A stretch of 64,000 nt of DNA from contig QNGE01000141.1 in assembly GCA_008508345.1 (NCBI GenBank), positions 344,708 through 408,707 of the forward strand, given 5' to 3'. The notes beneath the pieces are model-generated. The model was not told the origin of the DNA, searched no databases, and was given only the letters and a program-made list of their open reading frames with translations. Source of the DNA: Paragonimus westermani (Eukaryota > Platyhelminthes > Trematoda > Plagiorchiida > Troglotrematidae). The translations under genes were made by a program, and so were the position numbers. Below, piece by piece: positions 25,286 to 37,500 of the stretch (positions are counted from its first letter, which is position 1; every line of letters begins with the position of its first letter).

Positions 25286-28200
25286 GTGAACTGGTATCTT
25301 TACACTGTTTTGTCTGCAGGGAAATTAAAGTTTGTCAGTTAGCACATACTATAATCATCATAAATGATAGGTGTCATGGTGGTACACATGCCACTTGTCA
25401 ATGTTTCCGCTCATATGCGCATCTGAAAGATCGCACCCCCTTACCAATATCACGAGCACAGAAAGAAGGCAGGTTGTCATATGTTATCACTCTGTTTACT
25501 TTCATCAGTCGCAAACTCAGCACTTCAAGTTCTATACGACAGAGAGATAGAAGTGGACAGAGTATGACCGCGTATACATCCATCGAAACCAGAACAACCA
25601 GATTTAGTGATTGATCCACTGATGCGTATTGATGACAATGTTTGGTGTAGAAGTATGCGTGTCAATGCTTTGATCGCTTCCATTTTTTGTCACAGAACTT
25701 ACAACTTCCCTGTCTATGAATGATGAGAATAAGCGCAATGACGGTACGCATAGTCGGCTGTACTAGAAGTTTCAGAAATGCTCTTAAAGTGAATTCAAGA
25801 ACAATAAAAGCAAGGAATATTGATCAGTTTTTCTTATTTGGAATGATGATGCATTTGTACTTATTCGTGTTAGTCTGTACCAGCGTTTCTTAAAGTAGAA
25901 CATGCCATCGCATTTGAGGGATATGAGTAAATGTGAGGAACTGGACGAAAGTTGTACTACCATAGACTGCCCAGGTTCTAGAGATGTCCTAAATACCCTG
26001 CAACTAAAGTTGAAAAGTTAGTGAACTTGCGTTAATCCAAGCGATCAAATTAATATGCAAAGGAATATGGCTTTTATAGTGTAGTGTGAGGAATATTACT
26101 TCACGTTCCCACTGTTCTGAAGTTTGTGAACACATACCCTGTTTTTGGGTGAGTGGGGACAACAAACTGTTTAACGAGCTTATAGTACAATTGATGGCAG
26201 TCTTTTGAGAAACCCCATTTTAGTCTATGAAATTAAAGACTGAGTAGGCGGGTGTGCAATCTCGAAATCAAACTGACTGACAGATTTCCGTCACATTCTA
26301 TCAGTTGAACTATCTGCATTAAAATGTTATTCGATCACCATTGAAGCAACCGTCGGTATTTCTAATCTACATATCAGAGTGTACGATTAGTGGTTTAGCA
26401 CATGAGTAAATTACCTCAAAAGTAATGATAGAAAAGGACACATGCTAGCTCATATTGCAATGGTACTACGTTAATCGCGTCCATTACATTAACTTGCGAA
26501 CATAACTACTAGTTGTATTGTAGTGGTGTAGTGGTTAGGGTGGTCTAGAACCTGTGTATATCGGCAATAACATCAAAGTATATCCTGTATGTCACGACAA
26601 CTTGTAACATGTCAGTTCAGTGAAAATTTGTCGCATAAAGCTGATTTAGTTTCTACAGTCCTTCATTGGTTACTTGACGCTTAGTGGAACTGTATTAGAC
26701 TACATCGGTCTACCACCCAAATTAGGTAATTTCTGCAACACAGGAAGCCGTAACCTTCTGAGTTGAGCCCAGCATATGTTAGTAACCATTCACTAACAAT
26801 TTACACAATTGAGGGCGTAAACCAATGTCTTAACTGTTCAGTGGTTATGCACTCAATTACGGACTGTAGACAATGGTGGTGGCCTGTCTTTACTCGTTAA
26901 CACCACGGATGGCCACTTCGGAAACTAGTATAAACCGAACAGTTGTTAAGTTTCTAATGTTTGATTCACTGTCGTTATCATAAGTATAGAGTACTTCATG
27001 ATAGGTGTTAGCATTAACTGACATGGTCGGGAAAGACAAACTGGAGATTGGCGTGATCATGTGCGACGTCACAGGTGCCCCAAATTCGACCAGATAGCCG
27101 CTCGCCTTCAGTTAATTAACTGAACACAGAGGCTTTTCTGCGCAGTCAAATCTACTCCATAAACAATGAAACATCGCATAAAGCATCTAATAGTTCTGTT
27201 CACGTTAATCGTAGATGCGTTTGTACTTTTAAACGAATATCCGGAAGGTCTGAGTAGTGAAATGAATTCCGTTTCGTTGTTGCTTGAAATTTTATTGCAA
27301 ATTGATCAATGATGAGACGATTGATGAAAGAATACTTGTCTCTTCAATCCGTTGTTGTTGACTTTTAACGTGCAAAGTCTTGAAGTCCATTCGTTTTTTC
27401 TATGGAGCTCATATTTTAACTACTGACTACTGATAACGAAAACTGTATGCTTTTGAAAAACTTGCTAAGTTAAGGTCAAAATCAGCGCTTCCGAAATGTA
27501 TTTCGGTACCACGTGCACCTTTTTTAATTAACAGTTCAGCTTCATTACCACCAATGCGGTGAACATCTTAGTCCAAATAGCTAGCACGAAGTTCGTTATA
27601 ATCAACCGTAACACTGTAAAATGCAAGCCAGCCGTTTCTATTCTAATGCCAGTAACACTTACTGATCAACTTCGCGGCAACCTGGAGAGGCCAGGGATAA
27701 CGTTCTTTTAAACGAACATGAGGTAAAGACCCAGTAAGCCAGACACACGGCTTGCACATACAAAATCTAAAAACGCTCCAACAACACAGCGGCACACTGT
27801 TACACAAGTCAAACTCAATTCATGCGCTCGTGCTGGTGTCAACTGCATGTTACACTACGGCAGTCGTATGCTGTACTCAGACGAACTAATACAAATCAAG
27901 GATGACAGCATTCGAAATATTCCGCACTGTACATAGAGGACAAAAGATTGCAAATCTAATCCTTGACCTGTGTTTCTGATAGAGCAGAGCCCACGTTAAA
28001 CTGTGGAAGCGCCAGCTATTTACAAATCCCGTTGTTTAGAGGTTGGCTAGACCAACTCCCAGACCGATATTTCGTACAACACATATGGACATTTTGGCGA
28101 AAATTGAATGTATAATCCAGCTGTCCCCATACATTTTATGGTAAAACATGTTAATGGTGTACAGGTTGGTTATTGCTCCGTAACACTGCAAATGAGATTA

Positions 28201-29544
28201 GCCGAACGTTGTGTACCAGGTGAGAGAATAAGTGGAACCGAGTGGAATTTGGAAAACGAAAAGCGATGGCTGTTGAAGTTAATCTTCAGATTAATTTTCC
28301 GTTTTACTTTCTGTGAACACGCGAAGACTTTCTTCAGTTTGTTGAGCTCTTGTTTTAACATTCACCGATGTAATCTCCTTTATGTTTCCTGCAAACAATA
28401 TATTACGTGTTACTAGTAGGGGTGCATGTTTCTGATCGTTGCTTATTGTTCTGATATGAATTTGTTACTAAATTTCCAAAAACATAAAATTCGGGCAAAC
28501 GTCGTAGCAGCTCCCTGTAAAGTTAAGACTACAATTAATTTTCCATACTGTATGGCTAAACCCTGTTGTAACTTTGCGGTAAACATAATTAATTTCAGGT
28601 GTATCCTCACAAGGGCTGGGGCATTTTCCTCAAAATTCACCGATATACAATTTTACCCTATGTTGGATGAGCTCCACAACTATCTGCCTGCTGACAGTTG
28701 GTTTGGTGTCCTAGCTTTCAAATAATTAAGATCTCCCGCTCTCAACGATTTTGTTAAAACAGAAGTCTTTAAACTTCACAAAGCAGCAACTTAAACGAAT
28801 CAACGATTAGTAGGTTGAAACAGGAAATATTCTATTCATAACCACTTTGTAATGAAAATTCCTTTCTCGTGCGTGATTGATGTTATAAATATTGTGATTG
28901 TGAAAGTCGAGAAAATAATTGAAAATATCCTGCTGGTTGTTTTCGTGTTATTCTAGAAACAACATCAACCAAACGACAATTACTGCCATTTTGAAGCAAA
29001 TATGTGTGTAAATTGAATCATGATGAAAAACTGAAACAGTTGGGAAATTTGAAGTGATTTTCCATTACATAATCGAACAAACGATTTAGACATCACTGCT
29101 TGAGAAAACGTTTCAAGAATAGTTCAGTATGAATGAAAAATACATGAACAAAACTTATTCGCCAACAAAAAATAGTCCGAGTCTTAAGGCGATGGCAAAG
29201 CCTGAAAAATTCGACAGCTTATCAGAGACACCCAACGAATATTGTTTTTATTCACATTAAATTAGCATACAAGTAGTATCACGAGATCTTTTTTGCTATG
29301 ATGAATATTCAGTCAAAAACACGGAGAAAGCATTCCGAAAGTTTTACGGTTCTGTTCAACCTTGTCATCCTCTAACATAAAGCTAGCACGTTTTTTAAAA
29401 CTGCACAGAGTGAAAACTGATCAATCAATCAGAGTTTTTCTACATACTAATGACTCATTAAAAATGCATTAATGATAATCGGTCGATGACTAGTTTGAAA
29501 TCTATTTCACCTCACTACTGATGGAGAAACCGCTGTCGAATAAG
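25286..29544. other. No supported gene
   Basis: Between two hammerhead-bearing elements. Contains an A-box-like SINE fragment near 26.52 kb and unassigned short open frames, e.g. 28108-28416 (+). Confidence 0.45.
26517..26560 (+). repeat. Possible tRNA-derived SINE head (A box only)
   Basis: GTGGTGTAGTGGTTAGGGTG is a near-canonical pol III A box as found in tRNA-derived SINE heads. No good B box follows at the expected distance, so this would be a decayed fragment. Short motif only. Confidence 0.3.
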
Positions 29545-29750
29545 AGTGGTGTTTGTCTTTAGGCTTCATGATTGCCAAAAGTGATAACCACTCCGGAGTT
29601 CAAATCTTGGCCGTGGCAAGGATATGCACTGCTGACGAGCTCTAATGAGAGCGAAACTCGAGTCTAGTGCTTCTTTTCGAAAGAGGCTGGCTGGAAAGTC
29701 TATCTGACTTTGAACGCTGCGATCAAATGTGAGTGATAGTCAACCTGAAA
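29545..29750 (+). mobile_element. Short hammerhead-bearing non-autonomous element, copy 1
   Basis: About 200 bp, defined by similarity to copies near 25.1 kb (+) and 53.2 kb (-). Order: a B-box-like GGAGTTCAAATC (29595-29606), the stretch GTGGCAAGGATATGCAC, the hammerhead, an 8-bp hairpin (29669-29687, loop TCG), then a body ending near GATCAAATGTGAGTGATAG. The layout recalls the schistosome Sm-alpha SINE, which combines a pol III promoter and a hammerhead. No open frame is present, so movement would depend on another element's enzyme. Ends are approximate. Confidence 0.65.
29626..29670 (+). ncRNA. Hammerhead ribozyme, complete consensus core
   Basis: 45-nt self-cleaving RNA motif. Helix I: GCACTG (29626-29631) pairs with TAGTGC (29665-29670), six pairs including one G-U. 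Core CTGACGA (29632-29638) matches CUGANGA. Helix II: GCTCT/AGAGC with loop AATG (29639-29652). Core GAAA (29653-29656). Helix III is minimal: ACTCGAGT (29656-29663) forms two pairs around a TCGA loop or a self-complementary stem, then C29664 (position 17). Predicted cleavage is between 29664 and 29665. All invariant nucleotides are present. The very short helix III is known from hammerheads of Penelope-like elements, retrozymes and newt satellite DNA, where a dimeric fold is often used. It sits in a small repeat element (29545-29750). Sequence fit is strong; activity is inferred. Confidence 0.9.
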
Positions 29751-30461
29751 ATAAACGAAATCCCCGACTACTCACCAGTAATCTTATTTAACTGCATAAC
29801 TAATGACGCGTCAGATTTAGTGACTTACACAGCGAACTGTTTCTCTTCGACCAGTTTCATACACCTCTGGTCTAATTCTGCAGCCTTCTTCATACAGTGT
29901 TTATTCGATTGCCATTCAAAACAAGAGCGATCAGCATTCCCCTTCGAATATGAGTGCGTATTTGCAGACCTGTATGAATTCCTTTGTGGGTTAGTAATTT
30001 TAGTTGTGTTTACGTTGCATTAAGGAAGGTCTTAGAACTTCTGATAGATGGAAAACTAAACCGTGACTTTTCTCTTTTGTCTCGACTCTCGTTGTATTTC
30101 CCCTGGTATGGACATTTTGAAGTACGGCGGGCACTAATTTACGTGTGTTCTGAGCTTACCGGATGTAGTACTTGACATGTCAAACATTTGTTCATTTAGA
30201 ACAACCTAGACAATAAGTGCAATCGGTCAGGGTCAATTCGTCTGGAAACCAGTGTTAACAAAGTGAGTAGCTGAATATAGTCAACTTGAACGCAGGTAAT
30301 GCGGAGGTCTGATTACTCTTTGGTGTACATTCTAAGGACATATGGTTCCAACAGTGTAACTAGGGTCACGGTGGATTCCTACCTGATACACACTTTGCAC
30401 ATCTCTGACATTAATAGACTCCCAAGGAGTACGGTAGCAGATTTATGATTTTAGATGAGAC

Positions 30462-30589
30462 CCAACTGTGAAAATTCAGGGCTTCGGCTGGATATGAACC
30501 AGCGACAGACAAAGTATGCCTCAAAGTGGCGAGCGCTCTACCAGCTGAGGTGGGGAGCCACACCAGGAGCTCGGGAATTTCACAGTTGG
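30462..30589 (-). repeat. tRNA-like sequence enclosed by an inverted repeat
   Basis: On the minus strand there is an A-box-like CCTCAGCTGGTAGAGCG (30550-30534) and a perfect T-arm: 5-bp stem GCTGG/CCAGC around loop TTCATAT (30503-30487). The acceptor and anticodon stems pair only partly, so this is a tRNA-derived SINE head or tRNA pseudogene rather than a working tRNA. The unit lies between arms CCAACTGTGAAAATTC (30462-30477) and GAATTTCACAGTTGG (30575-30589), inverted copies that differ by one A. Confidence 0.55.
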
Positions 30590-33500
30590 ACTCTGTTAAC
30601 TGTCAAAAATGAAATCCACCAAATGATTCAGATGATCGACTGCCCCGGCAGGATTTCACAAACTGTTCACACTAGAATCCACCAACGTTACTGTATAAAG
30701 CTCCACAATGACTTGTAAATCGGGTACGGGTCAATTGCTGTCACGCATCCCGAGTACGAATTTTTAATTAACCTAGATAATTCGGGCTCGATACTATTTG
30801 CAAAATCAATTTGTGAAAAAATTAGGCTTGACATGGGTAAGCGTTAAGTTCATTTGGTTTGAATAGTTCACAAATTTCTCCTTAACGTCACCTACTGACC
30901 ATCGTTAAAGATAACGCAGCCGGTCTACCCTTCTGTTCTTTATGTATGATCTACGGGAAGATTTAACTATCCATGTCCATTTGGTTACAACCAGATTCCT
31001 TCGTCTTCATCAGGTAGCAGTCGACTTCCAGTTCGGCAACATCTGTTTTGCATATACGATCTGTACAATTTCTGATCGATAACTCAGTTTTCAGTGTCTG
31101 CTTTTGCTTGACTATATCAGTGTCTCCATCATATCATCCACCAAAAATCCAGTTCCATTACCTCGGTGATTACTGATTTTCTGATAAACTTCAAGTCAAC
31201 CCAAAGAATCACAAATTCACGCAAAATTTACAATAAAATAGAACTACACAACGTTCGTTCAGCTCCTTGCTGTCTGGGTTACATCTTAAATCAAGGGTTA
31301 GCTGACTGCTGATTGATCCCAGAAGTCACCATCTCTGTCACACTGTCTTGTCTAGTTCACTCTGTAGGCACGATAACGCCTACCATATCTAGGTTGCAGT
31401 TACCCTATTGACAAACATTAGAAGAAACTTTATTTTCAAATTCTATCCAACATCCAAGTTAAGAAAATGCCGAACTATAATCAGGTTTATCTGGCAGTTT
31501 GTCAGACTCGAATGATTCTGAATGATTTTCTGAGTGATTTTATCATCTCGTTTTGTTTCATGAAACATTTGAGGGCTTTTATTACTTGTTTTTGCTATCT
31601 CCAGAAACCGTCTATTTAGAGCTCAATATTGGTGCTTCTAAGCGAGTGCCCGGTATTACACTGGGTTGAATTTTGGATGCTCCTAAAACAGTTGTTTTCA
31701 ATCAATTTGGCGACAGCTCTAATGAGTGAATTGTTCCTTTCTGTGACCTATAAAGTCCAACTCAGTTGATTTTTAAACATTACCGCCCACATACCGTTTA
31801 GACTCTTTCAAACCGATCGTCGACCTGTCTCGTTTATATGTAAGAGAGAGTTTTTTCTGTTTTTGCACCCAAGTCAACAAAACAGTTTAATTTCACCGGT
31901 CTATCTCTGGCTAAGTCACAGGGTAGTGATAACACCGAAAATCTAGTTATACCACTAGTTCGCAAGTGTGGTTCTGTGCAATCCACTTACACTGATCGAA
32001 AGGCACATGTCTACACAATTCTTAGCAAGGGGCTCTTCCTGAATACTCGAGACAGTTACGCCTTGTCGTGGTTGCTGAAGTTTAATATTAAAGGGTGGGA
32101 AACTAAGCGCAAACATTTCAGGTGATCCATGCTTCTAACAACGTCCCTAAACAGGGTGCGCAATGTCAGCAGTATAGGTCGCAAGTTTGAACTGTGACCG
32201 ATAGCAATCAACTTGATGCAGAAATGAGTTCGTTACTTTCCAAGAAATATCAATCGGCTTTGTCTGAACCGCTTGTCTTTCGTTAAACCACTCCACGCAT
32301 GACACCTACTAATTCGCTTATGACTGCTTCAAGGTTTGCTTTAAAAGAATGAACTGAAGCTTATGAATCAAAATTATAGAAAACAAAACCGAATGGATAA
32401 GGTGGGTAATTCCGTGACTTCAAGGCAAAAGAGGTATTTCACTAATCAACACAAAAAGTTGAACTACAGTATTTGCTGTAGTCAATCGTGTCAACTAGTC
32501 TGATGTGTTGTTCAGCAGTCGCAACCGCAAGATGGTCGCATCCACTGAAACAGTGTTGATCAGTTCTCACACACCGGCTTACGTTTATCAAAAATTTCCG
32601 AGTAGATCAACCTCGCCAATGTGGAAACTTCACAACCAAACCAAAACCATTTTTTGTGATTCAGTGTTCTTTACCGTGGTTTTTACTGTACTTTGCTTCC
32701 TGCTTGTCTCGGCTGATAATTGTTTGTAATCCTTTGAAGAGCACGAACAAACAAAGCAACTAAGAAGCAGTGCTTTTGAGTAGTCTAATGTATCTCAAGA
32801 AAAACCCGTGATTGTTAACTGCTTTTCGTTAATAATGAACAATGTGGAATTGTGGTACCGTTTTCTGTCTGATTGACTAAACAAAACAGAGCGCCATTTG
32901 TCACTCTTCCTCGTCACTTTCTTCTAAGTTGGAATGGCCTATTATTTTTCAAATATTCGCCAGTTGCTTCACGGATCAATAGGATGTACCGCTTTTATTG
33001 CCTTCACGGTCATGTTAACTTAACAATTTCCAACATACCCTATTTGTTGGCAGAACTCCTAGAAAAATATAAATTACCTTGTTTTTCCTCTATCAGAAAC
33101 TACTTTCTCTGAATTCGACGTGTGCAACATGTAACTCGATAGTCTGTTAAAAACAACACCTTCGTTCTCCCAAATTGGAATATTCGCGGTATCTATAAAC
33201 AATGTTGTTGTGATAACCATAGTTTACGTTTGCAGTTCGCCCACAAAAAAGATGGACTTTTTTCACTTGGTGAACCGAAATGCTACTGGCTGACATTTCT
33301 CCATGGGATACGGAAACCACTGGTATAAAAATTGTTAGACAGCCTTCTGTGAGATGAGTTGTTGAGAATGCTTTTACACTCGAGTTCCAGCAAAGCAACA
33401 GGTGCACTTCCACCTAAGTACCGTCTCGAATTTTCCCAACAGTTTAACGATTAATCTCTGGTTAAATTCCTAGTACCGCATTCAAGAATGGAAACACATT

Positions 33501-34374
33501 GAATGACTGTTTTAGTATACACCTGGGAATACATAATTTCCACTAATCTAGTGATATTGCAGACAGTTTCTGTGAGGATATTGTGTTAAATCCATAAGGA
33601 AGTAGATGAATACGACACATGGGTACAATTTTAAATAACTAACTTTCTAATAGGAATGACAGACTGTTCACGTTTCTTTGTGTCGTCAGTTCTCTATGTG
33701 AATATAAATGTCATTTCAAAGGACCTCTTGTTTGTGGTATCTCAGTATGTCTAAGATATGCCTTGTGGACAAAACACGAATGACATCTACTTTTGTTTGT
33801 CATGATGCATACATGACATTGCTAACGGTTCATTGGGAAAAAGATAATTTAAAGTGGCAGATCGATTCCGAAAAATCGACGGTAACATTTAGACAAATGT
33901 TTGCAGATACAGGGTCGGGCTAAAAACGATGCACCAAGTAAATTGCGTTGAGGGTAAGTTCCTGGTGCAATGTTACAGAAGTCTAGTCTTGTCCTCGCGA
34001 AAGTAAAATGGTGGTCTGGGCCAGTATCATTCGGGTACGTTTTAACTTACGTATCTTAATGGGAAAAATTGATCCTCAGCATATTACCTTCTTGATAACC
34101 GTACAAACACTGACTGCAATGATTATTCGGTAGGCAGCAACGTGTGCAACGTTCCCAGAAAGAGTGAAAGCTGGCAAAACAGACATTTTCGGAAGTGATA
34201 ATCTACTCCCACAGTATATCACGAGAAGTGAAGTGACCACAAATGAACGTGAAATACTCATTGGTAACTACGGTTGAACATTTATAATTCACAATTCTCG
34301 AATGTCTAGATTGTTATCCATATCTCAGCTGTTAACAATTTTGCTTCATCAGAACTGGAGCAGATAGTAGAATG
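30590..34374. other. No supported gene
   Basis: AT-rich, short unassigned open frames only. Confidence 0.5.
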
Positions 34375-34500
34375 CCGGCTTCGGTTAAAGCATGCTTTGT
34401 TCATAATGTTCCAGAAGACCGAACTTTGAGTCTAGCGTTTCTTACATATTGGGGGTGGCTGCAAGGTCTTCTCGTACGTGAATATTGCGAATAAACTTTA
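34375..34500 (+). mobile_element. Hammerhead-bearing element, copy 3, strongly decayed
   Basis: Weak relative of the 29.6 kb element. GTTCCAGAAGACCGAAC followed by TTTGAGTCTAGCG (34409-34437) corresponds to helix II, the core and the cleavage site; GGTGGCTGCAAGGTCTTC follows as in the other copies. The CUGANGA box is mutated (TTCATAA) and helix I is lost. Assigned by similarity of order and short matches only. Confidence 0.4.
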
Positions 34501-37500
34501 GTTGTTCGAGTTATACCAAAAAGATTCTGTAATAACTACCAATAGGACTGAATATGTTGTACCCAAACCATTGTTTGTATCAATGGTTTTTTAACAGTGA
34601 TACACGGCACTATGTAAATCCTTGGTGAGAACTAAGAATTATTGACTATGGTTGCAGTTCAATGTGTGAGATGATTTTCTAAATATTCTTATATAAATTG
34701 GTATACTAAGATAACTTCATATGCGGGACGTTGTTCTATTCAATATTGTGGGTGTGGCTGAAATCCATTTGCGCACAAATTCATTGTCCAATACTCCGGC
34801 AAGACAAGATCCTAATGAATTAATAACCCTAGTTTATCAACCTTCTTAACGCATTCACTTGATTATGATCCCAAGTCTCAAGTGGTTGAAATTTTACGTA
34901 GAATAAAACGGAACAGACAAACCTGACAGCTGTCTGGCAAACATCACCAGGCAACCAAACCGGCGATTCTGTCCCCATACGCCTCATTCCTGTCGGACAG
35001 ACATCTGAGTTAAATTAGTTTCATTACGACTGACTATAGTGAGACTTCCCTCTCAGCTGTGTTAAAACCCGGTGTTTATCTGATAGGGGTTGGGAAGTGG
35101 AAAGTAAATATCTGTATATCGGACATGTTAAGTAAGTCCAATTTTTATTCATAAAGTTTAGATTGTAAATGTTCCGTATGATTCTCTGTGTTCCTTCCTA
35201 TAATCTTTTGTCAGATCATGTATACGTTCGATAGGAATAGACTCTGTGGATGTGATTTTTCATTCCGGCATATTTCATATAGAAAAGTACAAGTGCTGAT
35301 TTAGAGCAAAACAGGAATAAACGTCTTCGTCTGGTGCGCAACACATGTGCGCCATAAGACTGAAAACAATGGCTTCTATTTTTGAGCAGAATCAGGCAAA
35401 TTATTCACTCTCCAACCAGTGTTATGAAATTCCGCACCTCTGCCAATTCATTTGAAGTTGTCTGGCTGTTTTTTTTAATTAATTCAGTGATGTTTTCATG
35501 TGCACTCTCTTCAAGGGGTATCACATTTTCTACCACACCTTACACAATAGTATAAAGATGGTCAAGAGACAGAGAGTGGCAAATTTGGAGAAAACAAAAA
35601 ATTCTATATTCTTGTTCGCTGATCTCTTAAATGAAATTCAGGTTTATTGAAAGGACTGTCCAACGTTTCTAATCTCAGCAGGCAATTAGTGCATTACCTT
35701 TCGGTTTAGCATCTGCACATCATCCATATATAGTTAACCGGGCTGAATTGAAACACAGTCACAGAGTAAGTTGCATGAAAATCAAGTACACAGTAATAAA
35801 TACTTAAGGGAATAGAGCGGGATTTTAAAGGCCAATTGAGAAGGCTTTAACAAAATGCAGTATCCCCCTGTTAATCCCAAGACTCACATTGAAGGAAAAC
35901 GTGGTCAATCAACTCAAACATCAACAAGTGATAAACTCCATCAATAAAAAATAAATTAGCTCGACGTAGTGTATCAAAAATAATGTGAACTGCCTAACGA
36001 TTGCGCATTGGTTAAACGACGCGACCGATTAGCAGTAAACCGTACAATTTTCAGAGTCATATTAAACCTTGTAACTAGTAACCAAGGTAGAGAACCCCTC
36101 TTTAACTGTCCGAAGAAAGGGTCTTCACAAAGGTACGGCCTAGATAAAGCAACAAATGGTTTTCGAGACCTACAGCAAGTTTTTCGAATGTTCATGGAAC
36201 TGCCAAGTGAGTTAGTTTACAGAGTTGGCTTCCAAAGTTGTTTTTGGTTTCAGCAACGTTTTCATTTGGACGCAGGTATCCTCCAACAGTGTTTGTGAAT
36301 CCTTAACATCTGTTCCTTATTCAAACAGCAACCAATTACCAGAGATCGTAAATATGAGCCAAAATGTGTCACACGGGGAACTGTGAAGGTGTTCTCGTAA
36401 AAACCATTGGACTACGTTCCTATATTTTGTGCGTACATTATCTTAGCTCGTTTCAAAGGTCACTTTAATAGCCAGCTTGACAACTTTGCTGTATATATGA
36501 GTTGGGACAATACATACTCGACTCTGACATTGCAAACTATGGATAACAAAAGAATGCAGTACTGGACAAAAGAAGTTCAAAAATTATTGAAAGATCCAAT
36601 GAGGCTAAATACTTCCTAACAGAAGCTGAGGTACGTCAAGCGCCTTTAGATTCACTGCATCCTTTGCAAACCCCGAGGTAACTTTGTATAGATGAGTTAG
36701 CAAAACGTAACGCTATTCATGTTATTTCTGATTTTTGTGGTATCCTTATTCAATCAACTCTACATCATGTCACTTTGTCTTTTACGACTGATTTAACCAT
36801 AAACCGGTGTCAAAATAGAGTTAGGTTGTCACTTTATCGCAAGCAGGTCTGGATTAGTCATTTTGTTGGACTGGGGTTGAGCGAACAACGTATCGGCAAA
36901 GTAATGAGTGAAGAACGTGTTACACTGGTTTTTATGTATACCACTTGTGGCAAACGTTTTGAGTGAAGGGTTTGTAAGTTTAACGCAAAGGATGCGGATT
37001 TGTGATTAGCTCTCAATAAATCCGTTTACAACGGCTGATTTACAGTCGGACGACTAAAGCTCTCCGACTCAGGACCCCCGGAATAACGGACGATTGCAAT
37101 AAGATACACATAAAACCCTTCACGATGGAGGCCGAACAGTTATTGCACAAAAAGTGGAGATGGACGAAGTTGTAATATTATAAACGACATCGACTGACAT
37201 AAATCTAACGAACATGACCAGTTCTAACTAGTGGTACGCATAAGTACTTACTACATACGGCTGATCTATAGGGTGCAGAAAAGTCTCAGCATTGGTAGTT
37301 GTATCCATTGAAACCACACAACGTCCTTCTTGTGGCGGTCCACTAGTGTGATCGGTTCCAGCACGGCACTTATTCCAGTCTTATTTGTGCACGATATTCG
37401 TCAGCATTGCTCAGGCTTTCGGGGAACAAACCACTTCAAGATGGATGACACTTTTGAACGAGCTGTCTATACCTATCCTGAAAAAGCAACAAGCTGCCTA

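Noticed and set aside
31000..31050. CTGATGAAGACGAAGG on the minus strand, hammerhead-like
   Set aside because: Helix II cannot form and there is no GUC cleavage site with a helix I partner.
35974..36298. Faint PLE linker similarity on the minus strand
   Set aside because: Only short partial matches; no GIY-YIG motif or CxCG found downstream.
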